Assembly: GCA_902771935.1 (NCBI GenBank)
Contig: CACXYM010000007.1
Span: 62,001-126,000 of the forward strand
DNA: 64,000 nucleotides
Reading direction: 5' to 3'
From: an uncultured Bacteroidales bacterium
GTDB taxonomy: Bacteria > Bacteroidota > Bacteroidia > Bacteroidales > Paludibacteraceae
Position 1 is the stretch's first letter. Each line of letters opens with the position of its first letter. Positions 9,028 through 17,734 of the stretch are shown here, in pieces. The notes beneath the pieces are model-generated. The model was given only the letters and a program-made list of their open reading frames with translations. It did no database searches and was not told the DNA's origin. Made by a program: the position numbers and the translations under genes.

Positions 9028-9434
9028 TCGAAGAATTCAGTTATTTAGACAACTGGGTAGATCGCTATGAATTACTATCCGATTACGGTAAGGGAGCGCC
9101 AAAGATTCCGGAGTCGGATATGGTGGACAAAAATCTCATTGATGGCTGTCAGTCTAAGGTGTGGCTTACGGCCGAGTTAGATCGTTCTAATCCCGACAAG
9201 CCGCTGGTTATCTTTCATGGCGATTCGGACGCATTACTTGTACGCGGCATAGTAGCGTTACTTATCCATGTCTTGAGCGGACACACTCCAAAAGAAATTA
9301 TCGATGCAGATTTATACTTCATCGACAAGATCGGTCTTCAGGAGCATCTGTCTCCTACTCGTAATAATGGAGTTGTTGCTATGCTGAAGCAAATGCGTTT
9401 ATTTGCTCTCGCTTATCAATCCGTTATCAAATAA
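8997..9434 (+). CDS. sufE: SufE-family Fe-S assembly protein
   Basis: 145 residues matching SufE: EI.EEF..L..W.DRYE.L...GK..P, then the conserved Cys in LIDGCQSKVW, then FHGDSDALLVRGIVALL and a C-terminal MLKQM helix. SufE accepts persulfide sulfur from a SufS-type cysteine desulfurase for Fe-S cluster assembly in the cytosol. ATG 8997 overlaps the aroK end by 31 bp, suggesting coupling. Its 3' end overlaps the convergent ftsE by 36 bp. No other suf genes are nearby. Confidence 0.9.
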   Translation: MSINQIQDEIIEEFSYLDNWVDRYELLSDYGKGAPKIPESDMVDKNLIDGCQSKVWLTAELDRSNPDKPLVIFHGDSDALLVRGIVALLIHVLSGHTPKEIIDADLYFIDKIGLQEHLSPTRNNGVVAMLKQMRLFALAYQSVIK

Positions 9435-10067
9435 CAGATTTCTTCCCGGGAAGCGCTCGGGCCACATCACATTATGTGTGGACAAGACAACGCACATTCC
9501 GGCTTTACTGATGGAATAAAGTAATTCCATTATCTCAGCACCCGTTTCCGGGTCCAAGTTTCCGGTTGGCTCATCTGCCAAGATAATCTCCGGTGAGTTA
9601 AGTAGTGCGCGCGCAATCACGACACGTTGTTGTTCACCACCAGATAGTTGATAGGGCATCTTGTAGGCTTTCTTGTCCATACCGACTTGCTTGAGAATCT
9701 CCAAGACATGATCCTTCATGATGCGTTTGTTCTTCCAGCCGGTAGCTTTGAGCACGAACAGCAGGTTTTCTTCCACCGAACGGTCCGTGAGCAACTGATA
9801 GTCTTGAAAGACGATACCTATTCTGCGGCGCAGATAAGGCAACTTGCGACGGCGGATTTTAGTCATATCATAGTCCAGCACATGCGCTTGACCTGCTGCA
9901 ATGGGAATCTCGCCATAGAGCGATTTCATAAAGGTGGACTTACCCGACCCTACTTTTCCGAGCAGATAAACAAACTCGCCGCTGCCTATTTCGAGATTGA
10001 CATTGTTCAGGACTATCTGTTCCGCCTGACACAACTCAACGCCTTCATATCGAATCAGTTCAGCCAT
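9399..10067 (-). CDS. ftsE: FtsE-like ABC transporter ATP-binding protein
   Basis: 222 residues forming a complete ABC ATPase: Walker [11 protein letters not shown]-loop FQDYQLL, signature LSGGEQQR, Walker [13 protein letters not shown], and H-loop STHN. Size and motifs fit FtsE, the cell-division ATPase that pairs with the membrane protein FtsX to control peptidoglycan hydrolases. No ftsX is adjacent. LolD/MacB-type ATPases are the alternative, but the N-L-D..TG pattern and the [16 protein letters not shown] segment favour FtsE. It starts one base inside the stop of the DUF349 gene (TAATG), so the two are probably coupled. Its end overlaps sufE. Confidence 0.85.
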   Translation of the reverse strand: MAELIRYEGVELCQAEQIVLNNVNLEIGSGEFVYLLGKVGSGKSTFMKSLYGEIPIAAGQAHVLDYDMTKIRRRKLPYLRRRIGIVFQDYQLLTDRSVEENLLFVLKATGWKNKRIMKDHVLEILKQVGMDKKAYKMPYQLSGGEQQRVVIARALLNSPEIILADEPTGNLDPETGAEIMELLYSISKAGMCVVLSTHNVMWPERFPGRNLLFDNGLISESK

Positions 10068-11533
10068 TACTCTGCCGCATCAATTTGGTTAATCTTCTCC
10101 TCCAACTCAGCGAGTTGCTTTTTGAGGCCATCAATTTTCTTCTGCATATCCTCGACCAACTTATTGCCGGACTTGGATTTGCCTGTAAAGAAGAGGATAT
10201 TATTCTCAGCGGTCTTAATCTCTTGCTGGAGGTTGGTGTACATGCGAACCAGTTTGTCGCGGTCGCCGCTTGCCAACACTTTCTCTCCGCGAGCACGATG
10301 GCGCTCATTACGAGTCTCTTTCACTACTTCGCGTTTCTTATTAAAGAACTCATCACACGTAGCGGTAAACTTCTTCCAAATCTCGTCACTATACTTACGC
10401 GCCACAGGACCAATGGTCTTCCACTCTTTCTGCAATTCCACCAGAGCAGCGGAAGTCTCTGCCCACGCTTCACTATCCTTGAGGGCTTCCGCTTTTTCTA
10501 TCAAAGCACGCTTCTTAGCCAAGTTCTCGGAGAACATATCACGCATATCTTTGTAGAATGTGGACTTAGCCTTAAAGAACTCCTCACATACGCTACGATA
10601 TTCGTCGTAGATAGCTTGGTTTTGTTTCTTTGGAGCAAAACCTATCGTGCGCCACTCTTTCTGCAATTCCTGAATCGTCTCAACAGCCTTATCCCATTGT
10701 TTATTGGACTTGAAGGAAGAATAATCTATTTCGCGAATCTTTGCGATAATAGCCTGTTTCTTCTCTAAGTTCTCTGCCTCTTTGGCGTGCAGTTCATCGA
10801 AGTAAGCTTGGTGTTTCTTATTGATAGCGGACGAAGCCTCTTTGAATCGGTTCCACAAGTCCTCACGCAACTCGCGTGCTACAGGACCTATTTCTGCCCA
10901 TTCGTCGTGCAATTGCTGCAAAGCACGGCTTGCTTCCACGATATTCTTATTCTCTTTCAGTTTCTCTGCAGCCTCGCAAAGGAGCGTTTTCATCTCGAGG
11001 TTCTTCTTGAAATCCAAGTCGCGCAACTCGATGTTGATCTTCACCAAGTCGTAGAACTGCTCTTGATACTGCTGGTATTTCTTCCACACTTCCTGTGCTT
11101 TAGGAGCCGGAACAGCGCCGATAGTCTTCCACTCGGCCTGCAAATCTTTCATCTTCTTGAGATTGTCCATCACGTCAGCTGTTTCTGCTTCCGCCATGGT
11201 TTTCATCTGCTCCAAGATATTCTCCTTCCGCAGTAAGTTTTGTGCTTGTTCCTCTTCAATCTGTTTAGCCACTTCAGCACGTTTGGTTTTGTACGCATTT
11301 AATAACTCACGGAACTGTTGTTCAGCCTCATCCAGCGTCGGTTGCCAATTCTCAAGCACTTGTCCGGCCTGTTCAGCAGCCTCTTCAGCAGCCTTTTTCA
11401 AAGCTGCTTGTTCCTCATGATACTGACGGTAGAATTGCGTTTTCAGCGCTTCCACTTTGTCCTTAACTTCCGTTACATTCTGCTCCAGCAGAGATTTCAG
11501 CTCATCTACGAGCGATTGTTTATCGTTTGCCAT
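10067..11533 (-). CDS. DUF349 repeat coiled-coil protein
   Basis: 488 residues from ATG 11533. Longer reading upstream crosses promoter-like DNA and looks non-coding. The protein is highly charged (Glu/Lys/Gln/Ala rich), with long predicted coiled coils and at least four DUF349 units, recognisable by the core EWK.IG.V/AP followed about 15 residues later by W..F...C..FF..K. No signal peptide or membrane segment is seen. Function is unknown; the family is widespread in Bacteroidetes. It is translationally linked to ftsE, which may point to an envelope or division role (inference). Confidence 0.88.
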   Translation of the reverse strand: MANDKQSLVDELKSLLEQNVTEVKDKVEALKTQFYRQYHEEQAALKKAAEEAAEQAGQVLENWQPTLDEAEQQFRELLNAYKTKRAEVAKQIEEEQAQNLLRKENILEQMKTMAEAETADVMDNLKKMKDLQAEWKTIGAVPAPKAQEVWKKYQQYQEQFYDLVKINIELRDLDFKKNLEMKTLLCEAAEKLKENKNIVEASRALQQLHDEWAEIGPVARELREDLWNRFKEASSAINKKHQAYFDELHAKEAENLEKKQAIIAKIREIDYSSFKSNKQWDKAVETIQELQKEWRTIGFAPKKQNQAIYDEYRSVCEEFFKAKSTFYKDMRDMFSENLAKKRALIEKAEALKDSEAWAETSAALVELQKEWKTIGPVARKYSDEIWKKFTATCDEFFNKKREVVKETRNERHRARGEKVLASGDRDKLVRMYTNLQQEIKTAENNILFFTGKSKSGNKLVEDMQKKIDGLKKQLAELEEKINQIDAAE

Positions 11534-11667
11534 AATCAGAGACGCCCCATGGGGCGAAGTACATAAATTCGCTGCAAAAGTACTGCTTTTATTTGATATA
11601 TGCAAAAAAAAATGCAGAAACCTTAATTTTTCTGCACTTCTTGCTAAGAGACTTGAGACGGACAATT

Positions 11668-12297
11668 TTAAATATGTACTCCGAGTCCTATCTTGGCAAA
11701 TGCCTCGTAACCTATATTCGTTTCCAAATATCCGAACACTCTCCAGCTACCGAAAGCAACACCTATGGGCGTCAGGTTAAATGCCGGAAGCCATGTGACT
11801 TGAACGGGATGCGAGTTCCCTTTTCCGTCGTCATATCCCGCTTCATAACGCGTATCTTTTATGTAGGCAGCTGCTCCTGCATCCAAACCCGAATAGAGTT
11901 GAACGTGCTCCATGTTGAGATACGTGAACTGAACCGACGCCACCAGCGATACCGCATGGTCGAACGTCACTCCTTTCTTCAGTGCCTTTGGATCATCTTT
12001 CTTAGCTGTATATAAGTCGTAAAAATCGCCTTCCCAATTACCCTTGACACCGACGCGGCACCAGCGCTTTGTTTGGTAGTAATACTGCAAACCGTAGTTG
12101 CCGTAATATTTCACATTCTGCGAGTGACCGGCTGCAACCGGTATCCAAGAAAACAAGGATTTTGCCAAATAAAAGCCACTTACTGCACCTGCGCTTATGG
12201 AAAGTGAATGAGGATTTTCCTGCCAGGCAGGTTCCGCTGCTTGAATTGTCGATAAACTCAACAGCGCTATTAAGGACAACAAAAATGTACGTTTCAT
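11668..12297 (-). CDS. Outer-membrane beta-barrel protein, unknown function
   Basis: 209 residues with a clear signal peptide (MKRTFLLSLIALLSLSTIQA) and then alternating aromatic/polar strands such as YYGNYGLQYYYQTKRW and VQFTYLNMEHVQLYSGLDAGAAAY. It ends in a beta strand (EAFAKIGLGVHI), typical of small Bacteroidetes barrels. A TACCTTTG box lies about 30 bp upstream on the minus strand, but the -33 element is poor. It precedes the DUF349 gene with a 134-bp gap. No family name can be assigned. Confidence 0.7.
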   Translation of the reverse strand: MKRTFLLSLIALLSLSTIQAAEPAWQENPHSLSISAGAVSGFYLAKSLFSWIPVAAGHSQNVKYYGNYGLQYYYQTKRWCRVGVKGNWEGDFYDLYTAKKDDPKALKKGVTFDHAVSLVASVQFTYLNMEHVQLYSGLDAGAAAYIKDTRYEAGYDDGKGNSHPVQVTWLPAFNLTPIGVAFGSWRVFGYLETNIGYEAFAKIGLGVHI

Positions 12298-12644
12298 AAT
12301 TGAATAATTTTATTGTTTTGAATGCAAAGGTACAAATTTTGTGCCATATATACAAGAAAAATGCAGAAAGCGTTAAGAAAGTTCAATCGTCAGGTCAGGA
12401 ATTAAGTATTTGGGTGCTTGAGCCTTATTGTAGGAGTATACAAATCCTGTGTTAATCCTGTGTTAATCCTGTGTTGATGAGGTGTTAATGTTGTAGATTC
12501 ACTTCGAGTGGAAAGGAATGGGAGTTGTTTTAATGCTTTGCGTGATAATCATCAATGCAATCAAGGGCAGCGTCAAGGCATTTGTCATAGTTATTCCCCA
12601 TCCAACTTGTAAGTGGCCAATCAACGAAGTTTAGCATCAAATAG
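12298..12644. other. Intergenic stretch with a period-11 array
   Basis: About 350 bp without a convincing gene. It holds the promoter region of the minus-strand barrel gene near 12325-12345 and the period-11 array at 12443-12486. Short frames across 12530-12733 overlap the coding end of the next gene and have no support. Confidence 0.6.
12443..12486 (+). repeat. Period-11 tandem array
   Basis: Three perfect copies of AATCCTGTGTT (12443-12475) plus the variant GATGAGGTGTT (12476-12486). The next 11 bases, AATGTTGTAGA, may be a decayed unit. Confidence 0.85.
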
Positions 12645-13385
12645 TTAGAAATGCATCGCCAAGCCGAGGCCGTTGGAGGATGTTTGGAGCGAGAATTGCA
12701 CAAGCGGTTGCTCTGACAGGCAACCTCTTTCATTATACATGTTCATTGCCGCTTTGCGGCGGACTTGTCCAACTGCGAGGCAAGGGATAGAAGCTAACGT
12801 TATGCCACCACCAACGATCATGGTATAAAAACCAATGTTAAATGTTGACACCCTTTGGTTGTTTTCCATCAAAGGATCCGGCTCGGGGTTATACATGTTA
12901 CACATCGCAAAAATTCCGCCACCGAGAACAAGTCCAATTCCTGCGCCAAACAGTCCCCAACCGGTTTTCCACAACGTGTTTGCTTTCTTATAGTTAATTT
13001 TTATGTCCGCACATGTTTCCGGAGAACAATTATTATCGAAATATGTTGTCATTGCTGCTTTGCGACGGACTTGTCCGATGGCGAGACAGGGGATTGAGGA
13101 TAGAAATGCCCCTCCCCCAATGCACATAATAATAAAACCGGGGCGAGTAAAAGCATAGCTCTCCGCTCTGGGGGCACATGTCCACCCGATACATCCCGCT
13201 AAGGTCATGCCGGCACCCGCACCGAATAAGCCCCAACCTGTTTTCCATAGCACATCGGCCTTGTGGTAATTCTGCCATGCTTCTATGCACACTTCATTCG
13301 GCTCCGCAGGCCTCAGTATCTGCTGCGCCTGCGTGGTGTTAAGTGTAATGCTGAAAAGTACCAACAAAATACATAGTTTTTTCAT
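12645..13385 (-). CDS. Internally duplicated exported membrane protein
   Basis: 246 residues. A signal peptide (MKKLCILLVLFSITLNTTQA) is followed by two copies of one unit, residues about 33-120 and 125-222. Each starts and ends with Cys and contains LWKTGWGLFGAG, a Gly-rich membrane-like stretch, then SIPCLA.GQVRRKAAM. The protein ends in a beta-strand-like QTSSNGLGLAMHF. The repeat is visible in DNA too (12731-12792 against 13041-13102). The start is supported by a canonical AGGAGG at 13394-13399, 8 bp upstream of ATG, which is rare in this phylum. A TACCTTTG box lies upstream. Function unknown. Confidence 0.8.
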   Translation of the reverse strand: MKKLCILLVLFSITLNTTQAQQILRPAEPNEVCIEAWQNYHKADVLWKTGWGLFGAGAGMTLAGCIGWTCAPRAESYAFTRPGFIIMCIGGGAFLSSIPCLAIGQVRRKAAMTTYFDNNCSPETCADIKINYKKANTLWKTGWGLFGAGIGLVLGGGIFAMCNMYNPEPDPLMENNQRVSTFNIGFYTMIVGGGITLASIPCLAVGQVRRKAAMNMYNERGCLSEQPLVQFSLQTSSNGLGLAMHF

Positions 13386-13393
13386 GTTAGTGT

Positions 13394-13399
13394 CCTCCT
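13394..13399 (-). promoter_or_regulatory. Canonical Shine-Dalgarno sequence AGGAGG
   Basis: AGGAGG on the minus strand, 8 nt before the ATG at 13385. Nearly all other genes in the window lack such a site, so it stands out and also fixes the start. Confidence 0.7.
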
Positions 13400-13467
13400 A
13401 ATTAGATTTGATTTCAATTTGACACTGCAAAGGTACTACATCTTTGCATATCATGATATACTGCTGT

Positions 13468-14526
13468 TTAATTTTTGTTGTGCAGGAGTTGTCTGAATTC
13501 TGTTAAATCCCACCGTCCGAGTATCCAACGTAAATACTTTGTGTCCAACAATATGGAGAAGCCTAGTGCAAACGTTGTAGAACAAACAAAAGCGGATACA
13601 ACATATAGCCATGAGTATGCGCCTCCTCTTTCTGCAAAAGGCATAAAGAACTTTACGAACACCTCAATAAAGACAAAATTCAAGCAAAACATAGGCAATG
13701 TTAACTTGCCTATCAAATTCAGCAGTTTCGATTTCTCTAACCACGAAGCAATAAAGAGTATAAGCGCCGTGCCTGAAGTGCCTAACCATAAGGCCATGGG
13801 AATATAGTCCAATGAGAAAGATGAACCTAAATGAAAACCTGTGATACTATTGTTGAATACCCACAGTAATGTTATGGTGATAATATACCCTAAGGCCAGA
13901 TATCCTAAATGTGCGCGATTGATTTCGTAATTGCAGTTCTTGCACATATAACCGAGCAAAATCATCGGACTCATTAATAGAGCCTCTTGATAAAATACAT
14001 AATTAGGGATATTGATTAATTTAGTTTTCATCATTAGTCCGAGCGCACAAAGACACATGGCTATCGTAATTATGATAGGTGTTTTTTTGACGTAGCGAAC
14101 TAATAGTTGCATGATAAATTTGGCAATAAAGAGGGCAGTGAGAAACCAATATCCTAAACTGATATTCCAATAGTTGAGTGTTAGATAATTGCTAAAACGG
14201 GGAACCGCGTTATTCGGCCATATTGTATAAAAGAAATTGCTGATGACCGATATCAATATTGCAGGAACAATAATCGTGAGAAAATCGCGTTTTGTCGCTT
14301 CCCATAAGCTTTTAGTCGTGTTGAGAAAATAGCCAGAGATTACAAAGAAAGCCACCATAAAGAACGGCACAAATAATTGTAGATTCGCGTTATTAATTGC
14401 GATGATTGTCTCGTCCGTCCCTTGATACCATCCAATATAAATTTGTGGTACATGGAACCAAAAGACCAACAAAATCAATATGGCCTTAGCAACATCAAAT
14501 ATGGGTAATCTTTTCGACGGGGACAT
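13468..14526 (-). CDS. Acyltransferase family 3 membrane protein
   Basis: 352 residues with about ten hydrophobic segments. The N-terminus R.P.FDVAKAILILLVFWFHVP carries the expected catalytic-region His, followed by FFMVAFFVISGYFL, which identifies acyltransferase_3/OafA-type enzymes. These transfer acetyl or similar groups to sugars of surface glycans at the inner membrane. No acceptor can be inferred. Base composition is AT-richer than the core genes around it, as in the flanking lipoprotein, consistent with an accessory gene. A run of T and a poor promoter-like region precede it. Confidence 0.88.
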   Translation of the reverse strand: MSPSKRLPIFDVAKAILILLVFWFHVPQIYIGWYQGTDETIIAINNANLQLFVPFFMVAFFVISGYFLNTTKSLWEATKRDFLTIIVPAILISVISNFFYTIWPNNAVPRFSNYLTLNYWNISLGYWFLTALFIAKFIMQLLVRYVKKTPIIITIAMCLCALGLMMKTKLINIPNYVFYQEALLMSPMILLGYMCKNCNYEINRAHLGYLALGYIITITLLWVFNNSITGFHLGSSFSLDYIPMALWLGTSGTALILFIASWLEKSKLLNLIGKLTLPMFCLNFVFIEVFVKFFMPFAERGGAYSWLYVVSAFVCSTTFALGFSILLDTKYLRWILGRWDLTEFRQLLHNKN

Positions 14527-14671
14527 CTTTCTTTCCGATAAAATAAGACTATTATATTTTTTACACTTTTAAAAATTACACGCTGCAAAGATAGTGCTTT
14601 TGTCTGACATAACCAAGGAAAAAAGTGGAAATTTTATTTTTTGTATCAATCTTTCTACTTTTCGCGGAGGA

Positions 14672-15145
14672 TTAATCATCAGGGAATTCACGTGTATATG
14701 CGTTACCTTTTGAATCAATTACAAGATAATACGTGACAATTCGATAGGCTTTATATGGACTTATATTATACATGTAAAAATCCACAGATTTGTATTCCAG
14801 GGTGTCATTAGGTGTATTATATACCGCACATGGAGTTGTACGAATCTCTATACGATCCGCATCCCAATATTCATCATTTTTATAGTCATAGTATAATGCA
14901 TCCTTCCAACCGTTAAAAGTAGATTCCAGATTGTCATAAGCGGACTGAAAATCGTCGCCATAAGTATCCTTATATACCATGCAATCATACTTGTCATTTA
15001 TCACCTCTCCATATCCGTTTAACGCCTGCACTTTGTAACAATCCCTTGTCGCGGGTTGGGCAGGAACCGCAACCACACCAGATTCTTGTTTTTTACACCC
15101 AACGAATGTAAGACATAATATTAAAATAAGATAAAGGTTTTTCAT
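14672..15145 (-). CDS. Putative lipoprotein, unknown function
   Basis: 157 residues. The N-terminus MKNLYLILILCLTFVGCKK is a lipoprotein signal with lipobox FVGC. After a short Pro/Ala linker the mature part is rich in Tyr and Asp (CYKVQALNGYGEVI, YYDYKNDEYWDADR) and contains two further Cys. No known domain is recognised. The coding DNA is AT-rich relative to core genes. It lies between the acyltransferase and a lipoprotein stub in a small accessory zone. Confidence 0.7.
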   Translation of the reverse strand: MKNLYLILILCLTFVGCKKQESGVVAVPAQPATRDCYKVQALNGYGEVINDKYDCMVYKDTYGDDFQSAYDNLESTFNGWKDALYYDYKNDEYWDADRIEIRTTPCAVYNTPNDTLEYKSVDFYMYNISPYKAYRIVTYYLVIDSKGNAYTREFPDD

Positions 15146-15166
15146 AATGATTATTGCTTTAGAATT

Positions 15167-15361
15167 TTATATACATATGTTAGCTCGCAACAGACGACCA
15201 TAGTGATAACATGCATGTACGTAATCCGTCCCTTCTGCACGAAGGCTGTCGGCAGCAACAATCACCTCTCGCGCCTTATGCAGCGCCGGATGTGAACAGC
15301 CCGTCAGCATTAAACTAATGCCCAATAACAACAGCAGAAATATGTGCCGCTTAATTATCAT
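15167..15361 (-). pseudogene. Lipoprotein stub, likely truncated remnant
   Basis: 64 codons from ATG 15361: a lipoprotein signal (KRHIFLLLLLGISLMLTGC) then SHPAL..A...VAADSLRAEGTDY. That start resembles the beginning of larger Bacteroidales TPR-type lipoproteins (ADSLRA.G..Y), but the frame stops about 40 residues after the lipidated Cys. A TACCTTTG box at 15366-15373 lies only 4 bp before the ATG, so the transcript would be nearly leaderless if it is used. It could be a genuine small lipoprotein; I favour a truncated remnant. Confidence 0.45.
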
Positions 15362-15389
15362 GCTGCAAAGGTATTGCACTTTTTTCGAG

Positions 15390-16841
15390 TTAGTCTTTTC
15401 TTTGTGCCCAGTGGGCAGGTAGGATGCGGTAACGATAACGTTGGCGCATGTTTTCAGCATTTGGACAATCACAACGATGAATACGAATGCCCTTAGTAAC
15501 GGAAATAAAGGCAAAAATAGGGTCTCCGGGTTTCGGGTTACAGCAAGTAGATAGCTGATAATTGAAATTAGACATCTGATCCACTTCAATCGACAAACCG
15601 GCTGCAGCAAAACCGTCTTTCGGTATATATTCCGTTTTTTCGCGTTCAACAAGAGGCTGATGCTCATCAAGTTGTAGGAAAGCATCTCTTAGAGAGTGGA
15701 TATCTATCTTATCTTGCGCAAGGGACTGGAACATATCGGATACCGCCTTGTACCCAAGTTTGGTTGCTAACTTCGAAATCTGTCCCTCATCGAAGTCTAT
15801 CTTCCAGTTCTTGAACCGTCTCTCCAGCAATTCCCTACCCTCTGCGGCGTACTTGTATTCAATCTCTTTGAGTGCCTGACGGATCTTGTTTTTCGCCTTA
15901 GACGAAACAACTACGCTCAACCAGTCTTGGTTTGGTTTCTGGTTTGGAGAGGTTAAAATCTCCACCTGGTCGCCATTCTCCAGTTGTTGTCTGATGGACA
16001 CGTTTTGATTACGAATACGACCTCCGACACAATGGCAGCCCACTTCGCTATGCACAGAGAAGGCAAAATCAAGAACGGTCGCACCCGCAGGCAGCCGGCG
16101 CAAATCGCCTGTCGGAGTGAAGACATAGACAGAGTTGGGCGAGACATTGGTGGCAGCAGCATTAACACCTTTATATGCCCAGTGCGCGGCTACACCTTGC
16201 TCGGCTACTTCGTCCATGCGTTTAGAGCGGATTTGCACCTCCACCCATTTATTATCGGGACCGAGAACGGTTGTATGCAGCGACTCATAGCCATTCTCTT
16301 TCGGCACAGAAAGCCAGTCACGCAAACGTTTGGGATTCGGCTGGAAGACATCGGTTATGAGAGAATAAACTTGCCAGCAATCGGACTTCTCTTTCTCACG
16401 TGGAGAATCGAGAATAATACGTATCGCGAACAAGTCGTATATGCGCTCCAAGTCTGTGAAATGGTGCGTCTCCATCTTATGCGCTATGGAGTGAATAGAT
16501 TTAGGGCGGCCCTTGATGGTGAAGCGGAAGCCCTCACGTGTCAGTTTCTCACGAATAGGCGCGATAAAGCGTTCGATATACGCATCCCGTTCGGACTTTT
16601 TCTCATTAAGCGCGAGCGCGATATATTTATATAGGTCATAGTTGGTGAACTTGAGCGCCAAGTCCTCCATCTCCGTCTTGATTTGGTATAATCCAAGGCG
16701 GTGCGCAAGTGGAGCGTGAAGATCACGCGTCTCCTTTGCTACATGCCTACGACGCTCCGAATCGCCCTCTTTATCCAGTGTACGAAGCAATTCCAGCCGC
16801 TCCGTGAGAATATTATATAATACCTTGTTAGAGTCTTCCAT
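15390..16841 (-). CDS. RelA/SpoT homolog lacking HD and ACT domains
   Basis: 483 residues from ATG 16841. Longer reading upstream crosses the divergent promoter region. The (p)ppGpp synthetase domain is complete (GRPKSIHSI at 111-119, YDLFAIRIILD at 135-145, NGYESLHTTV at 183-192, EVQIR at 201-205), with RLRD at 172-175 where bifunctional enzymes have RXKD. A TGS domain (about 237-297) and a Cys-rich CCNP.PGD/HRCDCPN module (about 433-461) follow. The N-terminus begins at the tail of the HD hydrolase domain (LTERLELLRTL in place of LADRLHNMRTL), so the HD active site is absent, and the protein ends before any ACT domain. Usual length is 730 or more. Confidence 0.85.
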   Translation of the reverse strand: MEDSNKVLYNILTERLELLRTLDKEGDSERRRHVAKETRDLHAPLAHRLGLYQIKTEMEDLALKFTNYDLYKYIALALNEKKSERDAYIERFIAPIREKLTREGFRFTIKGRPKSIHSIAHKMETHHFTDLERIYDLFAIRIILDSPREKEKSDCWQVYSLITDVFQPNPKRLRDWLSVPKENGYESLHTTVLGPDNKWVEVQIRSKRMDEVAEQGVAAHWAYKGVNAAATNVSPNSVYVFTPTGDLRRLPAGATVLDFAFSVHSEVGCHCVGGRIRNQNVSIRQQLENGDQVEILTSPNQKPNQDWLSVVVSSKAKNKIRQALKEIEYKYAAEGRELLERRFKNWKIDFDEGQISKLATKLGYKAVSDMFQSLAQDKIDIHSLRDAFLQLDEHQPLVEREKTEYIPKDGFAAAGLSIEVDQMSNFNYQLSTCCNPKPGDPIFAFISVTKGIRIHRCDCPNAENMRQRYRYRILPAHWAQRKD

Positions 16842-16882
16842 ACGTATATTTTCTACAAATTTCGTGCAAAAGTATAAAAAAA

Positions 16883-16914
16883 TTTGCACATATAAAAAAA
16901 AAGTTGTATCTTTG
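16883..16914 (+). promoter_or_regulatory. Bacteroidetes-type promoter
   Basis: TTTG 16883-16886, 20-bp spacer, TATCTTTG 16907-16914, 25 bp before ATG 16939. On the opposite strand TACTTTTG (16867-16874) may serve the RelA/SpoT homolog, so the two promoters lie back to back in a 97-bp gap. Confidence 0.75.
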
Positions 16915-16938
16915 CGCCAAATTTGAATAAATAATGCT

Positions 16939-17691
16939 ATGAACAAGACAATTACTAGTATCCTATTGGGTCTTGCAGCGTGTGCTTTAGCATATTTCTG
17001 CATTTCAAGTGTATTAACTCCAATTAAGTTCGAAGACCAGCGTGAGAAACGCGAAGTGGCCGTAGTTAAGAACTTGGTTGCATTACGTGCCGCCGAAGTG
17101 GAGTTCCATCATGCGAACAACCGCTATACGGCAAATCTGGACTCTCTGGTGTTATTCCTTAAGACAGCTCCTAAGAAAGAAGTGCTTAAGGAAGGTTCTT
17201 TGACGGACAAACAATTAGAGGCTGGTTTGACGGAGCACAAGGCAGTAAAGATTATCAATACGGCAAAGGCTAAGGCTCAACGCAAACAGAAATTTGCAGA
17301 TGAAGATGAGTTGTATGCATTTGTTTGGGCGAACGATGCAGAGGTTAAAAATAACGGCCTGCAAGGTTTCCGCCGTGATACCATCTACAAGAACATGATT
17401 GAAGAGCTCTATAAAGGCGAATATACTGCTGACAATATAGAGCAAATCATCTATATCCCATATTCTCAAAATGAGCGTTTTGAGGTGGAAGTAAACAATA
17501 ACTACACAACTTCCCAAGGTATTCGTATTCCGTTGTTTGAGGCACGTGCACATTTCAACACCTACTTGGCTGACCTCAATGACCAAGAGCGCGTTAATCT
17601 CATCGACAAAGAGACAAAGTTGGAGCACTACCCCGGTCTGAAAGTGGGTGACATTGAGGCTCCGAACAATAACGCAGGTAACTGGGAATAA
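16939..17691 (+). CDS. Membrane-anchored protein, unknown function
   Basis: 250 residues. One N-terminal hydrophobic helix (ITSILLGLAACALAYFCISSVL) is followed by a charged segment, VAVVKNLVALRAAEVEFHHANNRY, that looks like the helix of a pilin-like protein, then a periplasmic or exported mixed domain. The tail LKVGDIEAPNNNAGNWE is polar. I do not recognise a named family; similar proteins sit near rsmD in other Bacteroidetes as far as I recall. It has its own promoter and is followed 13 bp later by the period-7 array before rsmD. Confidence 0.75.
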   Translation: MNKTITSILLGLAACALAYFCISSVLTPIKFEDQREKREVAVVKNLVALRAAEVEFHHANNRYTANLDSLVLFLKTAPKKEVLKEGSLTDKQLEAGLTEHKAVKIINTAKAKAQRKQKFADEDELYAFVWANDAEVKNNGLQGFRRDTIYKNMIEELYKGEYTADNIEQIIYIPYSQNERFEVEVNNNYTTSQGIRIPLFEARAHFNTYLADLNDQERVNLIDKETKLEHYPGLKVGDIEAPNNNAGNWE

Positions 17692-17704
17692 GCGCATATC
17701 GCTT

Positions 17705-17732
17705 CGTTTAGCGTTTAACGTTTAGGGTTTAG
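17705..17732 (+). repeat. Period-7 tandem array before rsmD
   Basis: Four units: CGTTTAG, CGTTTAA, CGTTTAG, GGTTTAG. It ends 2 bp before ATG 17735. Confidence 0.85.
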
Positions 17733-17734
17733 TG

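Noticed and set aside
9648-11566. Several long plus-strand frames opposite ftsE and the DUF349 gene
   Set aside because: Mirror frames of the Glu/Lys-rich coiled-coil gene; Leu/Ser/Phe-rich products without motifs.
15984-16634. 216-codon plus-strand frame opposite the RelA/SpoT homolog
   Set aside because: No recognisable domain; the minus strand encodes clear synthetase and TGS motifs.
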